From Picochlorum sp. 'celeri' (lineage: Eukaryota > Chlorophyta > Trebouxiophyceae), in the NCBI GenBank assembly GCA_010909725.1, contig JAACMV010000003.1, forward strand, positions 1,178,001 to 1,242,000: a DNA stretch of 64,000 bases, given 5' to 3'. The translations under genes were made by a program, and so were the position numbers. The notes under the pieces are model-generated. The model ran no database searches and was not told the DNA's origin. It saw only the letters and a program-made list of their open reading frames with translations. Shown here in pieces: positions 29,671 through 41,689 of the stretch (the stretch's first letter is position 1; each line of letters begins with the position of its first letter).

Positions 29671-31485
29671 ATGTATTCCAAAGTTGGAAGAAACCTGGCA
29701 GCGATCAGATTTCACGGGCGGTGGTACGACTTTGAAGACTTTGCATGGCAACGGAGTTTGGGCAGAGTGCTCTTTTGTGACGACAATAATGAAATGTGTT
29801 CTGGGCTGAGAGGCATTCGTTATTCATCCTATTGCTATCGCTTGTTCTTTCGTAATTATAACGTCGCTCGCTGCGTCAGGAATTTGTCTGGGGACGGGCA
29901 GGTGAGTGGTATCACAGCCAGCAGGGTGCGTTCTAGGCTTTGCTTTGGGGCAGTGACGCAGAGACCGTTGAGTTCGTACGCATCAATGGCTCAAAGTGAT
30001 GGAAAGAGGAGCTTGGCGAGTGGCCAGATGCAGGAGAGTGAGAGCAATGCTGCTGTGGGAGTGCCCCAGCCTCGTTTGACAAAGAAGAGAAAGGTCATGC
30101 CTCCTTCCGTCCAGTATAGGGTTCGTATACAGCAAGCAGCCAAGAAGCATACGATAGATGATGCTTTTGCAGCATTTGAGCAGGCCAAGGCAGAAAATGT
30201 GCGGTTGTCGCCTGATTGTTTCGTGACCCTCCTCTTCCTTGCTGCCGGAGGTGATTCTTGGGAAGAGTTGGTGCATTGTCGGGAGAAACGAGAGGAATAT
30301 TTGAAAACCGAAAGGCTTCAAAAGTGCGATGAGATCCTTGAGTGCTTGGTGTCGAGCGGGTCTCCCATGGTGGAGATGTGTTATACGGCACTGGCTCGTC
30401 GGGATGCCATATTGGGCAGGGGATCGTCGGCCCTGAGCCTTGCAAACCAAGTCACGGAAGACACAACATTGTCGCAGCGTTTAAGGTGTTATTTACCAGC
30501 TTTAGTGTCATTTGCTGCTGCTGGGGACGCAATGGGGGCCATGGAGACGTATCGTAACATCATGGCAGCTGGCTTGGAGCCAGGCGAGATTGAATTTCAG
30601 AAAATAATCCAGGCATTATCCAATAGCGATAGCACTGACGATATTACATGGGAAACAGTAGAGTCACTTTTGTTGCACATGTCGAGAGAGACTACACAAT
30701 TAACGAAAGAAACCATTGGCGAATTGTCGCGTCTGTTCACATCTCAAAGACCTCCACAGCCATGGACCGTGGAGACGTGCTCGGTCCACGATGATGGGTT
30801 CTGTGAATTTTGCAATGATAAGTTGCAAGCAATCGATTTGAATGAAGAGGAATATGAACAGTTTAGCTCTGGTATCGCATCTCTTGCTGGCAAGCAGGCA
30901 AAGCAGCCTGAGGACTTTGGCACCTTTGTAGAATGGCTCAAAAGCCATGGCCCTTTCGGAGTGATCATCGATGCTGCAAATGTGGCTTTCTACGGGCAAA
31001 ATTTCGACACGGGTGGATTTAATTTTGGACAGATTGAGGCAGTGGTTGATAGGGTGAGACGAGACTTCCCGGATCTGAAGCCCTTGGTCATTCTTCACAT
31101 CAACCGGACCAAAGGGCACCTCGCGAACAGCCAAAAAGCAAGAGCCCTTCTTACAGATCTAACAGAAAAAAATTCATTCTATGCCGCGCCACATGGGTCC
31201 AATGACGATTGGTATTGGATGTATGCAGCTGTTGCTGCAGGACAGAGGGGACTTTTGGTGTCCAATGATGAGATGAGGGATCACTTGTTCAATTTGCTCT
31301 CACCCAAGTACTTTGATAAATGGAAACAAAGACATCAAATGAGGTATACGTTTGCTGGAGACGTGACTACTTTGGAGTTTCAGAGCCCGCCACCATACAC
31401 ACGGTGCACCCAGCATTTGTCCAATGGTTGCTGGATGTTCCCAGCTGATGATGGCACGTGGCTCGGCGCCAAAATCAATGGATAG
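29671..31485 (+). CDS. PRORP: Protein-only RNase P (PRORP)
   Basis: The 604-residue intronless frame starts with the ATG at 29671. The first 100 residues are Arg/Ser rich and probably an organelle presequence. A helical PPR region follows (about 130-370). The metal-binding linker has CSVHDDGFCEFC near 369. The NYN nuclease domain has the catalytic Asp residues in IIDAANVAFYGQN (about 433) and GSNDDWYWMYAA (about 509), and a C-terminal PPPYTRCTQ segment completes the zinc site. PRORP removes the 5' leader of pre-tRNAs without RNA, in mitochondria, plastids or the nucleus. The stop is 28 bp from convergent SLY1. Confidence 0.95.
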   Translation: MYSKVGRNLAAIRFHGRWYDFEDFAWQRSLGRVLFCDDNNEMCSGLRGIRYSSYCYRLFFRNYNVARCVRNLSGDGQVSGITASRVRSRLCFGAVTQRPLSSYASMAQSDGKRSLASGQMQESESNAAVGVPQPRLTKKRKVMPPSVQYRVRIQQAAKKHTIDDAFAAFEQAKAENVRLSPDCFVTLLFLAAGGDSWEELVHCREKREEYLKTERLQKCDEILECLVSSGSPMVEMCYTALARRDAILGRGSSALSLANQVTEDTTLSQRLRCYLPALVSFAAAGDAMGAMETYRNIMAAGLEPGEIEFQKIIQALSNSDSTDDITWETVESLLLHMSRETTQLTKETIGELSRLFTSQRPPQPWTVETCSVHDDGFCEFCNDKLQAIDLNEEEYEQFSSGIASLAGKQAKQPEDFGTFVEWLKSHGPFGVIIDAANVAFYGQNFDTGGFNFGQIEAVVDRVRRDFPDLKPLVILHINRTKGHLANSQKARALLTDLTEKNSFYAAPHGSNDDWYWMYAAVAAGQRGLLVSNDEMRDHLFNLLSPKYFDKWKQRHQMRYTFAGDVTTLEFQSPPPYTRCTQHLSNGCWMFPADDGTWLGAKING

Positions 31486-31513
31486 GATATTTCTATATTT
31501 ACATAAATTATTG

Positions 31514-33447
31514 TTATACACCACTCCTTCGACCCAATTCGGCAAGACCATTCACCATGTCCTCGCCATTGATCAGTTCAGTTGCCCCATACACAATCGA
31601 CTTTGGGGTGGGTTGAGCACGCGCCGCCCACGACGCGAGCGAGGCCCATTCCGTATAGTTACCGCCACCAATAAGGAAAACAATAGCATCGTTGAACACT
31701 GATTGAGACCTTCCTGCATTCCCAGGGGCAGACTTGGGATCTAGGAAAAGATAGCCCTCAGTTTCTGGGGACGTTTTCCCTTCCATCAAAGACTCCATAG
31801 CAACTGTCACGGCAGCTTCCTGTTGTCCTGTCAATAGATTTTTAACGCCTTTTGTCAGATTGGTCAGCCCTTGGCCAAAAGAAGACCCGAGAAAGTCTGC
31901 CGCGAATTGTCCCCCAATGGCAGGATCAGAAGCTGCTGCACTCTTGTTCTTGCCCATCAGATTCATCCGCCGCATCCTCTTCACATACACCCATGCTGTC
32001 ATATCCGCTCCACTATTCTTCAAGGGTTCTTCAATTGAATTGCATTCTTCCTCTGTCGGAGCAGAAGGCATTGTCAACAACCACACCAGTGCCAACCTCA
32101 GCTTGTCGCTTGCAGTCCCTTCGTTGCCGTTCAAACGGTCTATGACATCCTGCATCGTATGCTTCCCTGCTACCAAATCCTCTTCCAAGGAATAGTAATG
32201 GTCAAGCTTGCGCTCTTTGATAACCTGTAGCAACGCCGTAGCTATGTTTGTGTGTTTGTCAATATTCTTCTTTCTCTCTGTCAATTCCGGCAAAGCTGTA
32301 AGAGCTGATTTCAAACCCTTTGTAGAGTTAGACATCAGATCAGAAGGGTCTATCACTGCATTTGGATCAATATTTGCACCAGTGGATCGATTGAGTTCTT
32401 CTACAGATTCTTTATACTGCTTCAATGCACTCTCAACCTGCTCTGCAATCTTAGGAAACTGCTCCTTCCCATGCTCCTCCCAAAACGTGTCTTTACTATC
32501 CAAATCATGCGATTTGCCATTCAAATAAGGTGAAGCCGATGTCCTGTTCAACTTCAACCCGAGCACATCATGAACTAGAGGCTTGTAGGCCCAAGAATGC
32601 TGAACTGCAACACTCAGCTCAAAATTCCTGTCAAACAAACATAAAAGGGGTCGATGCAGCGACGCCGATAGACCCGCACCAGAGCTTTCAGTAAACAAAT
32701 TGGTTCTACTTTGCAAAGCCTCGCGCAATCTCTCATCCAGCGATCGAGCCACGTGCTCTGCTGCGCCGCCAGGTGGCGAGCACAGAATTGGAACAACTCC
32801 AGATGTCGCCAACATACAAAAAATACCGTCCACAACTCTACCTATGGTATTCTCTATAACTGTATCTTTTGATTGCGGATCGTTCAGCTCCAAGTAGACG
32901 CTGGGAAGGCCCAGTGAAAATAGACCTCTGTCCAGACTGAGAAACCTAGCATACTGATCATACACCTGGGCAATCCTTGCCGACGCATTCCCCTCCACCA
33001 CACGCGTGGCCAACTTCTCCATCATAGACTGACTGATCTTCGAGCTGAAATTCAGATGAAAGGTATCGTACAGACCCTGTTTGGCATCCTCTGCTATCCT
33101 GGCAATGTTTTCTTCACTTGGCTCCACAAAATACACCGCTGCAACGTCCGGAATCGGCTGCCTTTCCGACGTAATTTGCATATGGAGAGTCACACCATTA
33201 TTTCGAAGCTCATCAACTCGCAAAAGAGGGGCAACAATATCTTTGGTCACCGAATCCAGCACCAAGACTTTGTACGACTCGTCCTCCGTTCTGCCATGAG
33301 AAACAGATGGCTTGCTATTGAAGTGCAGCATACGCACCAATAACTCTGCAAACAAAATCAAACGGGTTCTGATGAGATCATTCACACACAGAAGCACCCA
33401 GTGATCACCAACAGACCTTTCTGCTTCTTCCTCACATCTAGTCCCAT
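31514..33447 (-). CDS. SLY1: SLY1 (SCFD1) Sec1/Munc18-family protein, 2 exons
   Basis: Exon 1 (33447-33417) codes for [10 protein letters not shown] and joins across a 71-bp intron to 33345-31514, for about 620 residues. Typical SM-protein blocks are [58 protein letters not shown] and near the end [18 protein letters not shown]. The latter matches SLY1 rather than Vps33 or Sec1. SLY1 binds syntaxin-5-type SNAREs in ER-Golgi transport. The start codon is 376 bp from that of the divergent HERP-like gene. Confidence 0.94.
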
Positions 33448-33823
33448 CGTGACTGCTATCTTCTCCTATATCTAGTGACAACTACTAGTAATAATCATGT
33501 ACATTTTTTCTTCTCGTCGCTTTACCAAGCAGAAGTCTTTTGGTCGGGATGGATCAATTCTTTTTCTTTTTGAAGGAATCCTCCTTAGCGAATTCGCGAA
33601 GGGAATTCCCAAAGGGCCAAAAGCTGGACCAGCCTTCCTTACTGTTATTTCATATCGTACTGCTGAATATCGGGAGCTAATAGTAGTGTCAAGAGCATGT
33701 GTCTGTGATTTGAGGCGAACGAATTGCAGTCACTCGCGTCTCTGGCCATTCGAGAGGAAATACAACCGAACCAGAGTTTGTTGTATCTTTCATTATATCA
33801 GTAACAAATTCTGTGACAGGAAT

Positions 33824-35323
33824 ATGAGCCTCAGCGATAACAAGAGTGATGTTGGGATGAGAGGGGGAGACGGTGCTGATCTAGACACGGTCACATTGAT
33901 TCTGAAGAATCCGTCACAGGTGGCCGAAGACCACTTTGAGACGAGCGTTAGACGAGATATGAGTGTGAGGGATTTGAAAGATCGGCTGGGGAAGGAATAT
34001 CCAGGGAACCCAGCACCAGATTCCATCACTCTGGTATATGGAGGCAAGGTTCTCCATGAGGAGGGTATGATCCTCTCGTCCATCCTTCCCAGTGACTCTG
34101 CATCTGTGGCAATGCATATGGTTGTGAAGGGGGCACAGCGCCATGAGGTTGGAACGGCAGCTGCTTCTGCTTCTTCTCGTCTGCCTGCTTCTGCGTCTCC
34201 AAGGCCTCATTGTGGTAGCACGACTGCTGCTGCTGCCGCTGCTGATTCCGGCGCCTCTACGAGTACAGGGGATAGTGATTCGACTGCAACAGAATATTCG
34301 CACGATGACCCTTCGGAAGACAGGATGCCTGACGAATCAAATACAGTGGTGCATAGAGAGGAAGAGGCTGCTCCAAGTACGAGTGGAGATATGTCCAGTC
34401 GCGTTTTCAGAGCAGCATATCAGGCTGCTTTGCAGGCAATCGTTTCTGAAGGCCCTGCTTCTTCTCCTAGTGGATATGCTGCGGGCGTGCAGAGCCAGCC
34501 AGGCATGGCGTTCCTGGCACCAGTGATAACTCTTCCTCAGCCTGTGTGTCCAACTACAGCAGACAGTGCTCGTGGTAGTTCAACAGAGGATCGAGGTGAA
34601 GCGCCGCAGCAGGTGAACCAATATATCATGCCGTTAATTCCTGTGGCATATGCCATGCCAGGAGAGGGAAATGTTCCAGCGGCACAAGCAGTGGCAAGGA
34701 GGAGGAGGAGAAGGGCAGATGCAGCCGAGAGAGACCATGTTGCGGCACTTCTTCATGCTTTGAGGGGCAGGGATGTAGCACCCCGTCAAAATGGTGGTGA
34801 CGCCGAGCCCCGTGGCGAGCAGGGTCAACCGAGGCGAAGACAAGTGCAAATACGAATCCATATAAATATGCGCGTCCTCCTGCAGCTTGCAGTGCTTTTC
34901 TTCGTCGTATATCAACACTGTCCCCCGTCCAGAGTCGTCGGATTGGTGTCAGTTGCTTTATTGTTTTATTTATCCTCGACTGCTATGGGTAGACGCATGT
35001 TGCAACGACTGTATGGATACTTTAACCTACACCGAGCACAGGAGGCCCCAGCACCAGTTCCCGTAGAGGACAGGGCAGAAGAGGATGGTGTACATGCTTT
35101 GCCTCAACAGCATGATGAAGATAATATTAATAACAACCCAGTTGGTGGAGGAGAACCTGGGGCCAGGGAGGGTGGAGAGGCACCTAATGCTCGTCAACCT
35201 GGTTTTTTGCAGGAAATCCAGGCATTTCTTGCAGGTTTTCTCACATCCCTCCTTCCAGCTGCGGACAACAGACACCATGAAAATAATCCAGCAGTCGTAC
35301 AGGATGTTTGGAGAGGACAATAA
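33824..35323 (+). CDS. HERP-like ubiquitin-like/membrane protein (ER-associated degradation)
   Basis: From the ATG at 33824 the protein is 499 residues; the same frame is open back to 33497 but that part is not conserved-looking. A ubiquitin-like domain occupies about residues 20-105 (MSVRDLKDRLGKEYPGNPAP, then ITLVYGGKVL). A Ser/Ala-rich linker, an Arg-rich stretch (VARRRRRRADAAERD) and a pair of hydrophobic segments (MRVLLQLAVLFFVVYQH, VVGLVSVALLFYLSSTAM) follow. The UBL plus hairpin layout is that of HERPUD/Herp proteins, which link the HRD1 ligase to ER stress responses. The length is greater than in animals. Name is inferred from architecture. Confidence 0.75.
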   Translation: MSLSDNKSDVGMRGGDGADLDTVTLILKNPSQVAEDHFETSVRRDMSVRDLKDRLGKEYPGNPAPDSITLVYGGKVLHEEGMILSSILPSDSASVAMHMVVKGAQRHEVGTAAASASSRLPASASPRPHCGSTTAAAAAADSGASTSTGDSDSTATEYSHDDPSEDRMPDESNTVVHREEEAAPSTSGDMSSRVFRAAYQAALQAIVSEGPASSPSGYAAGVQSQPGMAFLAPVITLPQPVCPTTADSARGSSTEDRGEAPQQVNQYIMPLIPVAYAMPGEGNVPAAQAVARRRRRRADAAERDHVAALLHALRGRDVAPRQNGGDAEPRGEQGQPRRRQVQIRIHINMRVLLQLAVLFFVVYQHCPPSRVVGLVSVALLFYLSSTAMGRRMLQRLYGYFNLHRAQEAPAPVPVEDRAEEDGVHALPQQHDEDNINNNPVGGGEPGAREGGEAPNARQPGFLQEIQAFLAGFLTSLLPAADNRHHENNPAVVQDVWRGQ

Positions 35324-35341
35324 TAATAAAATTTATGAATT

Positions 35342-36649
35342 TCATTCACCGATGCAACACGTGATACAACAACACTGGATGGATACATGTGCCTCCTGTA
35401 TTTGAGTGAGAACATGGTCTACATTCGCTTTGAAGCGCTTCTCTTCCATACTATCGGACACATTACTTTCACTCTGCAATGCTTCCCATGCGTTCGCAAC
35501 GCCCATGGCAAGTGCCACACGTGGGGTCGCATCCATTGTCAGTCCCAATATGAACCCTGCAGCAAGGCAATCTCCAGCGCCACTCACGCTCACGACCTGT
35601 GTAGGAAGAGCAGGACAATATATACACTTTAAAGTACCGTTATTTTCTGGCGCTGTGAAGAAAAGTGCAGCACCCTGGTCCCCAGCTGTGACAAGAACAT
35701 GACCAACTCCTGCTTGTACAACTGCTGCAGCAGGCTGTGCAAGATTCAGAAAAACACTGGGAATATTGATTCCTCTAGGTTGTTTTTCGATAGATGCGCG
35801 TCCTCGTTGACATGATTTTGGAAAATTGTCCGGGTGATGCTGGCAGAGCTTGTGGACGATGGAAGTCAACTCATCAACATTGGGGGTGATGTAGTCGATA
35901 TGTTTCAGGGCTGGAATACATCTCGGAGCTTTTGACCTGGATGTCGGTTCGAAAACAACTCGATATCTGGAGCGCGACGCATCTTTGCAGGCTCGAAGAA
36001 TGGACGCCTGATCCAAATCCCCATCAAGAACAAGAATCCCACCCAAGCCCAAAGAAGGATGGATGGACCTGCTCACCAAATCTGGCGTCAAAAATCTCTC
36101 CACAATATCGACATCTGCCACCGAATATGCCACATCACCTGACCCATCAAAAACAATCACCACACTTGCCGTTCGAGGGCCATTGGGTATCCTCGATATA
36201 CCTCTGGTTGAAATATTGTTTGCCTGGCACATCTTGATAAGGTCCTTCCCCGCCTCGTCGTCGCCCACGGCAGATATCAGCTCTACCTCGCACATACACT
36301 CTGTAAATACATATTTCAGCAGAGAACGCAACGCTCTTGCTATGTTGAACGCAACGCCACCCGCTGAATACGTGACCCTTCCCATTGAAGACCCTCCTGG
36401 AGCCATTTTCTCTCCTGGGGATACCCATGCCTACGACAACATGACATTCACCCTCTCGTCAATGCTACGTATTCCTTTTCGGTGGGCATTCAATACATTG
36501 ACGAGCCATCGCACCTGTATGTCGCGAATACAGGAGCCTATCAAGCACACATGCCGTTTCTGCACAGGAGACCCAACACCACCTGACAGATTTCCCTCGC
36601 CCAGGTGCCCGTGTATGATACCCAACCTGACATGAACACTATCTTTCAT
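35342..36649 (-). CDS. pfkB-family carbohydrate kinase (pseudouridine kinase-like), 2 exons
   Basis: Exons 36649-36515 and 36430-35342 (intron 84 bp) give 407 residues. The splice joins VCLIGSCIRDIQ to AWVSPGEKMAPGGSS. pfkB signature 1 is seen in RVTYSAGGVAFNIARAL, and signature 2 with the catalytic Asp in VVSVSGAGDCLAAGF. TPNVDELTS is also typical. The combination of an N-terminal GS-RD block followed by PGR-like and GGVAxNIA resembles eukaryotic pseudouridine kinases, which phosphorylate pseudouridine for breakdown. Substrate assignment is tentative. It lies divergent to ADAT2, another RNA-nucleoside gene. Confidence 0.85.
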
Positions 36650-36996
36650 TCTCTTTTATATGCCAAATTTACAATCAGAGGCTGCTCGCCATAATTGTAG
36701 AGCAACGAAACGTGGTGTGCTTTGTGAAAAGTTCAATGAGGCTTCTTTGGCCCAAACTGCGTTCAAAACATCCTGGACACTATTCTCTATTACTATGTAT
36801 CACACCCATCAGTCGCAATCACATGAAATCATATCCAGAACCATCCCCAAATGGGACCCGCATCATGATGCGGGAGATCACCCGGGAGTGTCAAAGTTTG
36901 AAACGAAGATTTAAAAAACCCCAATGTTCGAGCATGCATGCCCCCAGACCTGTAATTGATGTGACAGGTTTATGTAAATCTACTGAATAAGTTCAG
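36650..36996. promoter_or_regulatory. Divergent promoter with an 18-bp perfect palindrome
   Basis: This 347-bp region separates the pfkB kinase and ADAT2 start codons. CCCGCATCATGATGCGGG at 36857-36874 is a perfect palindrome. No gene is visible. A dimeric transcription factor site is one possible reading. Confidence 0.4.
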
Positions 36997-37777
36997 ATGG
37001 CGTCTATAGAAGACGGATTCACAGATTGGGATGAGACTTGTATGCATTCCGCATTAGAACAGGTACGATGTCTCAAGTGTCAGAGGCTCCCTCATACATC
37101 TATACATACATCACATTTGCATTCACAAATGACACTGAAACAACACACGTTGCAGGCAAAAATCGCCTTGGAGAAGGAGGAAGTTCCTGTTGGGTACGTG
37201 ATCCCTCGGACGGGAAGAACCCCTGTCTAGATCACCCATGTTTTGATGCTCACCATATCCCATTGCAGGTGTGTCATCTGCCGAGATGGAAACATCGTAG
37301 CACACGGCCACAACGAGACGAATATGACGAGAAATGTGCGCATTCCGATCCATTCATATGCTGTTGAACAAAGCACAGGTATTTTCATCAGTGAACCTGC
37401 ACATGTAGGGAACAAGGCATGCGGAGATGATAGCCATAGATAAGATCATTGAAAGCCACCGAGATTCCTTGGAACCAGCGGATTTTTCATCATGTACGCT
37501 CTACGTGACATGTGAGCCCTGCATCATGTGTGCCGGGGCCCTCTCACTCCTGAGGTTCAAGAGTGTGATTTATGGGTGTGCAAACGACAAGTTTGGGGGC
37601 AATGGAAGTATTCTATCGGTACATGAGAACCCTGGTGGAACTTGTGGCACATCCCGTGGGGGACAGTGCTATCCATCGCGAGGTGGCTTGTTCAAGGATG
37701 ATGCCATCAAGCTCCTCCAGGACTTTTACATAAGTGGTAACCCAAAAGCCCCAAAACCGCATCGACCGGTCAAATGA
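36997..37777 (+). CDS. ADAT2: tRNA-specific adenosine deaminase subunit ADAT2 (TadA-like), 4 exons
   Basis: Exons 36997-37062, 37156-37193, 37269-37335 and 37409-37777 (introns 93, 75 and 73 bp) give 179 residues. The zinc and catalytic motif HAEMIAID is recovered only after the third splice; the second zinc motif is CEPCIMCAGAL. ADAT2 with ADAT3 converts A34 to inosine in several tRNAs. The Glu in HAE marks it as the catalytic subunit. The C-terminus is a short Lys/Pro tail. All splice donors are GTACG- or GTGCG-type, as elsewhere in the window. Confidence 0.93.
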
Positions 37778-37834
37778 ATTTGATTTCGTGCTTTTTATGA
37801 ATGATATGAGTATTGCCTAGTAGTATGAATAAGA

Positions 37835-40800
37835 ATGTCTGATCCCTTCCAACAACAAGTCTCTCGAGACTCTGTTTTTCAGTCTCTTGTGTCCTCTTTG
37901 AGCCCTGACCCAGCGATCCGAGAGCCTGCAGAGAGACAATTATCCCATTATGAAAAGCAAAGTGTTCCTGGTTACCTCGGAACCCTTGTAGAGATTGCTT
38001 GTGCGACGAATCAAGTGTTGGAGGTGAGTTGGTGATCTCGCAGGCCTCGTTGCGTACATGTGCGATGTGTGAGTTTATTATATATTTTTAAGCAGGAAGT
38101 ACGCCTATTAGCCCTTGTTGTGGCGAAGAATGCGGTGGGCTCGAATTGGAGCAAGCAAGTTCAAACCAGAGAGTGGAAAAAGGTTCCAGGTATGTACATG
38201 AGCGCACATGTTGTCGTACTAATGGTTCATCACCCGGCCCTTTGTCTATGATATGTGCAGAAGAAGAGAGATCGTATATTAGAAAATCCCTCTTGTCTCA
38301 CATACTCACCTCGGACCCATCTGAGAGAGTGGCTGTTCAGGCTGCTCTGCTGGTGGCAAATATTGCCCAGTTTGATTTCCCGCATCCTTGGCAGGACTTG
38401 CTGGCGCAATTGATCAATCTTTCTGGCAGTCATGGAGGAGTGCCTCTCGAAAGGAGGCACCGGGCTTTGAAAGCGATAAAGTATACTGCCAGGGTCTTGC
38501 AAAGGAAGAGGTTTGTTCTGGAGGAGCCTTCTGGTGCTCCTTTGATGAGCCTTACTGCCCAGAAACTCAACGAACTCAGTGCAAATCTGGAAGTAATGAG
38601 AGAAGAAATGCAAAAGGCTGTGCAGAATATGATCATTCCTTTGGAAGAGATTTGGGAAACAGAGTTTTCAGCCTTCATGCAGGGGGATCAGGCATGGAGG
38701 GTGCGCATGAAGATATGCCGAGTGGCCATGGCTGCATGCAGGGAAGTGATACCGATCATAAATAATATGAAATCGATAGAAGAAATTTTTCAGAGGCTGA
38801 TGGCAAGATGCTGTGAGCTTGCAGGCCAGATTGCTGGGCAGATATTCCAGCAAGGTCAGGGTTATGCTCGAAAGGAGGAAACAGAAGCCATGTGTAAATG
38901 CTGGGAGCGAGTGCTGCAAATTGGATGCCTTTCCATTGAGAAGCACGGAGTACTTTTTGCACAGTCTTTGCCGCAGTGGGTGACGTTGTGCCTGAATGCT
39001 GGCATTCTCTCCATAGACGCGAGCACAGTCCATCATATTCGGCCCAAGACGAGGGTTTTCTGCGTCCGGTTGCTATCTCGAGCATTTGTGAATCCACATT
39101 TCCGCCGCAATAGCTCTTTGTGGATGTCAAAGATGATGTACATGAGTTCTACTGAGCCAAAGTTGGAAGAAGACCCTCATATTCAACGAGCCATATCATG
39201 CCTGGAAGACATCTTGTCTCTCGAGAATGGACAATGCGGTATTCTCGTCGAGTCTTTGGCAACTAAATACATTGCCATTTCTCCTGAAGAAAAGCAAGAA
39301 TGGGAGCAGGACCCCGAAGGATTCGCACGTGAGGTGGACATGGAGACCTCGCCAGATGCAGACACCCCAAGGCCTTCTGGGATCGTCTTGCTTGAATGCA
39401 TGCTGGAATATTCCCCAGACAATGTCAGAAAATCTATCATGTCATTCGCCCAGTCTATTGCATCAAATCCTTCGACTCTTGATGATGCCATTATTGCCAG
39501 GGAGGCAGTATTCAGGATTGTTGGCGAATGCTTCCCTCATCTGAAACATGATGTGTCATTTGAACAGTGGTACACCAATGAATTGAGGGGTATGATTCAA
39601 TGTACAGATCCGGTCTTCAACTCGATATCCCCATTCGCTCGATCGATGTTATCATCTCGGGCCATCTGGCTTGTGGGAATCTGTGCTGAAGAACTTCCCT
39701 CGCAGGCATGGGGTGAAGCCTTTGGAATTTGCACGCATAAAATTTCAGACTCTGACGTGGTGGTCGCACTGATGGCAGTCTCGTCAGTTGCAGCCATGAT
39801 ATCGCAAGCTGTCGAAGAAGAGGAGTTTGTCTCCCAGCCAAAGGAGACCAGAATTTTGCTGCTCGAAGGACCCGTCCCTGTGTCAAATCAGAACTCAGAT
39901 CTCATTGAACAATCCAATCAGGAATTCAAAGCACACCTGGAAGCTGTAGAAGCAAATGTTGACGCATTGGTGATGCATTGTTTCAAAATTCTCCCAAATC
40001 TCTCAGAGATCGAGAGTATGGTGAGAGTTCTCCACTGCATCACTTCAGTCATTGAACTCATGGGAGAAAAAATACGAGGACATTTCCAGTCATTCATTGA
40101 TTTTCTCCTGCCGCTTTGGTCGATGATGAACACCTCTTCGGCATCAAGCCATGCACTTGTGAGGCTACAATGCTCTGTTTTAGCCATGCTTGCCCATTTG
40201 GTTGGGAAATTGGGTCGAGCAGCAGCTGAAGATGCTCGCGTGCGCCAAGTAATTTACCCGATGCTGATCTCTTCGACTGATCCAGATAATCCGTCATCTC
40301 AGGCGCTTGCTGAGGATGCGCTCAGGCTGTGGCTCGTCATGTTGCACACCTCGCCTGAACTCACATCTGAAATGCAAGACCTGGGCCCCTCCAGACTGGT
40401 GCCCCACCTGGAGCGAGGGAAGGACATGGAATTCAGCTTGGAAATAGCATCAGCGTATGCACTGCACGGGGGATGGAATTCCGTGAAGGACATGTCAGAG
40501 TTGCTGGCATCAAGCTGCCACAAGGTTATTATAAATGCCATGAACTATTTCAAGCAGGGGACCAAACAAGGCAATGCTGCTGCACAAGCATCGCATATTC
40601 ATTCAATATCCCCTGTTGTCGCTAGAGAAATAACCTCGGCGCTGACATTGTTGGGCATTCTGCAAAGGTTGCACAACGATGTGCCCTCGTACCTGGAAGA
40701 ACCATTGAAGGCAGCCTGTGCCCTGTTGTGCATGGACTACAGAAAATTGAGTGGATCTCAAATCTCCAATGGATCCTTCATTCCTGGACGATTAGCGAGT

Positions 40801-41424
40801 CTGCTATATCCAGCTCTTCAGATTGTATGCAGGCTTCTCTACTCAATGCCCGCAGCCTTCTGTCCAATGACTGAGAATGATCGTCAAGCACAAGTAAGAC
40901 TTTTGGACCGCTGGATGGCACTTGGCTCCAGCCAAGATATTGGAGAAGTATTCATCCCATCTTTGGCCCTTCTTGGAAGAGCAAGAAGACACAATGCAGC
41001 GGTAGCCATGTGCATGTTGATCATGTCTGACCAATCCGAGCTGCTCAGGGATGGGCCTCGAGTGGCTCGGATGATCATCATGGCCCTCAAGGCTGCCCTC
41101 GAACAGCAACGATTCGAAAGGGATCAAACGTTGCTCTTTGAAGAAAATGAGCATATCAAAGATAGGAATGCTTCAAAGGATTACTTGAGGGAGAGGAGAC
41201 TGTCCATGATGAGAGCTGATCCCCTGAGAACAGTAGATGCAGCAGATGCCTTCAGAAGCGCTGCAAATCACGTCTGCACATGGCTGGGCAAAGAGGGCCT
41301 CCTCAGCATTCTCGAGAACATCAATCCCATGTATGCCACAGAGGTCTCCCGACTCTTGTCTTCCCAATTGTCCGAGACAGAGGCCAATGAAGCAATCGAG
41401 CGCATGGAAAAGACGCGTATTTGA
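37835..41424 (+). CDS. IPO11: Importin-11-like karyopherin, 3 exons
   Basis: Exons 37835-38023, 38096-38189 and 38261-41424 (introns 72 and 71 bp) give about 1148 residues. The importin-beta N-terminal domain is in the first 120 residues (DPAIREPAERQLSHYEKQS, then EVRLLALVVAKNAV, SNWS). HEAT-like repeats fill the rest. HIRPKTRVFCVRLLSRAF and the CLEDILSLENG region match importin-11/Kap120. These receptors carry ubiquitin-conjugating enzymes and ribosomal proteins into the nucleus with Ran-GTP. The protein is longer than animal IPO11 (about 975). It is closely preceded by ADAT2 (57 bp). Confidence 0.9.
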
Positions 41425-41689
41425 TCAAAATGTTTCAATTAGGGCATCCGATAGGCTGCAGCCTCTGGGGCGTCATCCGGATCAGATGGGGAGGATATCA
41501 TGGCATGGCTGATAGATAGACCTCGGATTCGCCGTACAAGGCTGTTGTATTTATATATGTAAATATAGTGAGCATCCGATAGGCCATTTGACTGCAGTCT
41601 TTGGAGTACAAGAACTGCACGAGCGTTGCCGGGAAAACTCAGCGACGGAGTACAATCCTCGTAAAAGTACACGCATATATATACGCACC

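Noticed and set aside
33497..33823. N-terminal extension of the HERP-like protein
   Set aside because: The frame is open but not protein-like, and overlaps the SLY1 upstream region; the ATG at 33824 directly precedes the ubiquitin-like domain.
36431..36649. Separate 72-codon gene next to the pfkB kinase
   Set aside because: It is exon 1 of the kinase; the remaining codons of this frame are intron.
38146..38260. Upstream start of the 1092-codon karyopherin frame
   Set aside because: This part is shifted exon 2 and intron sequence; the real N-terminus comes from exons at 37835 and 38096.
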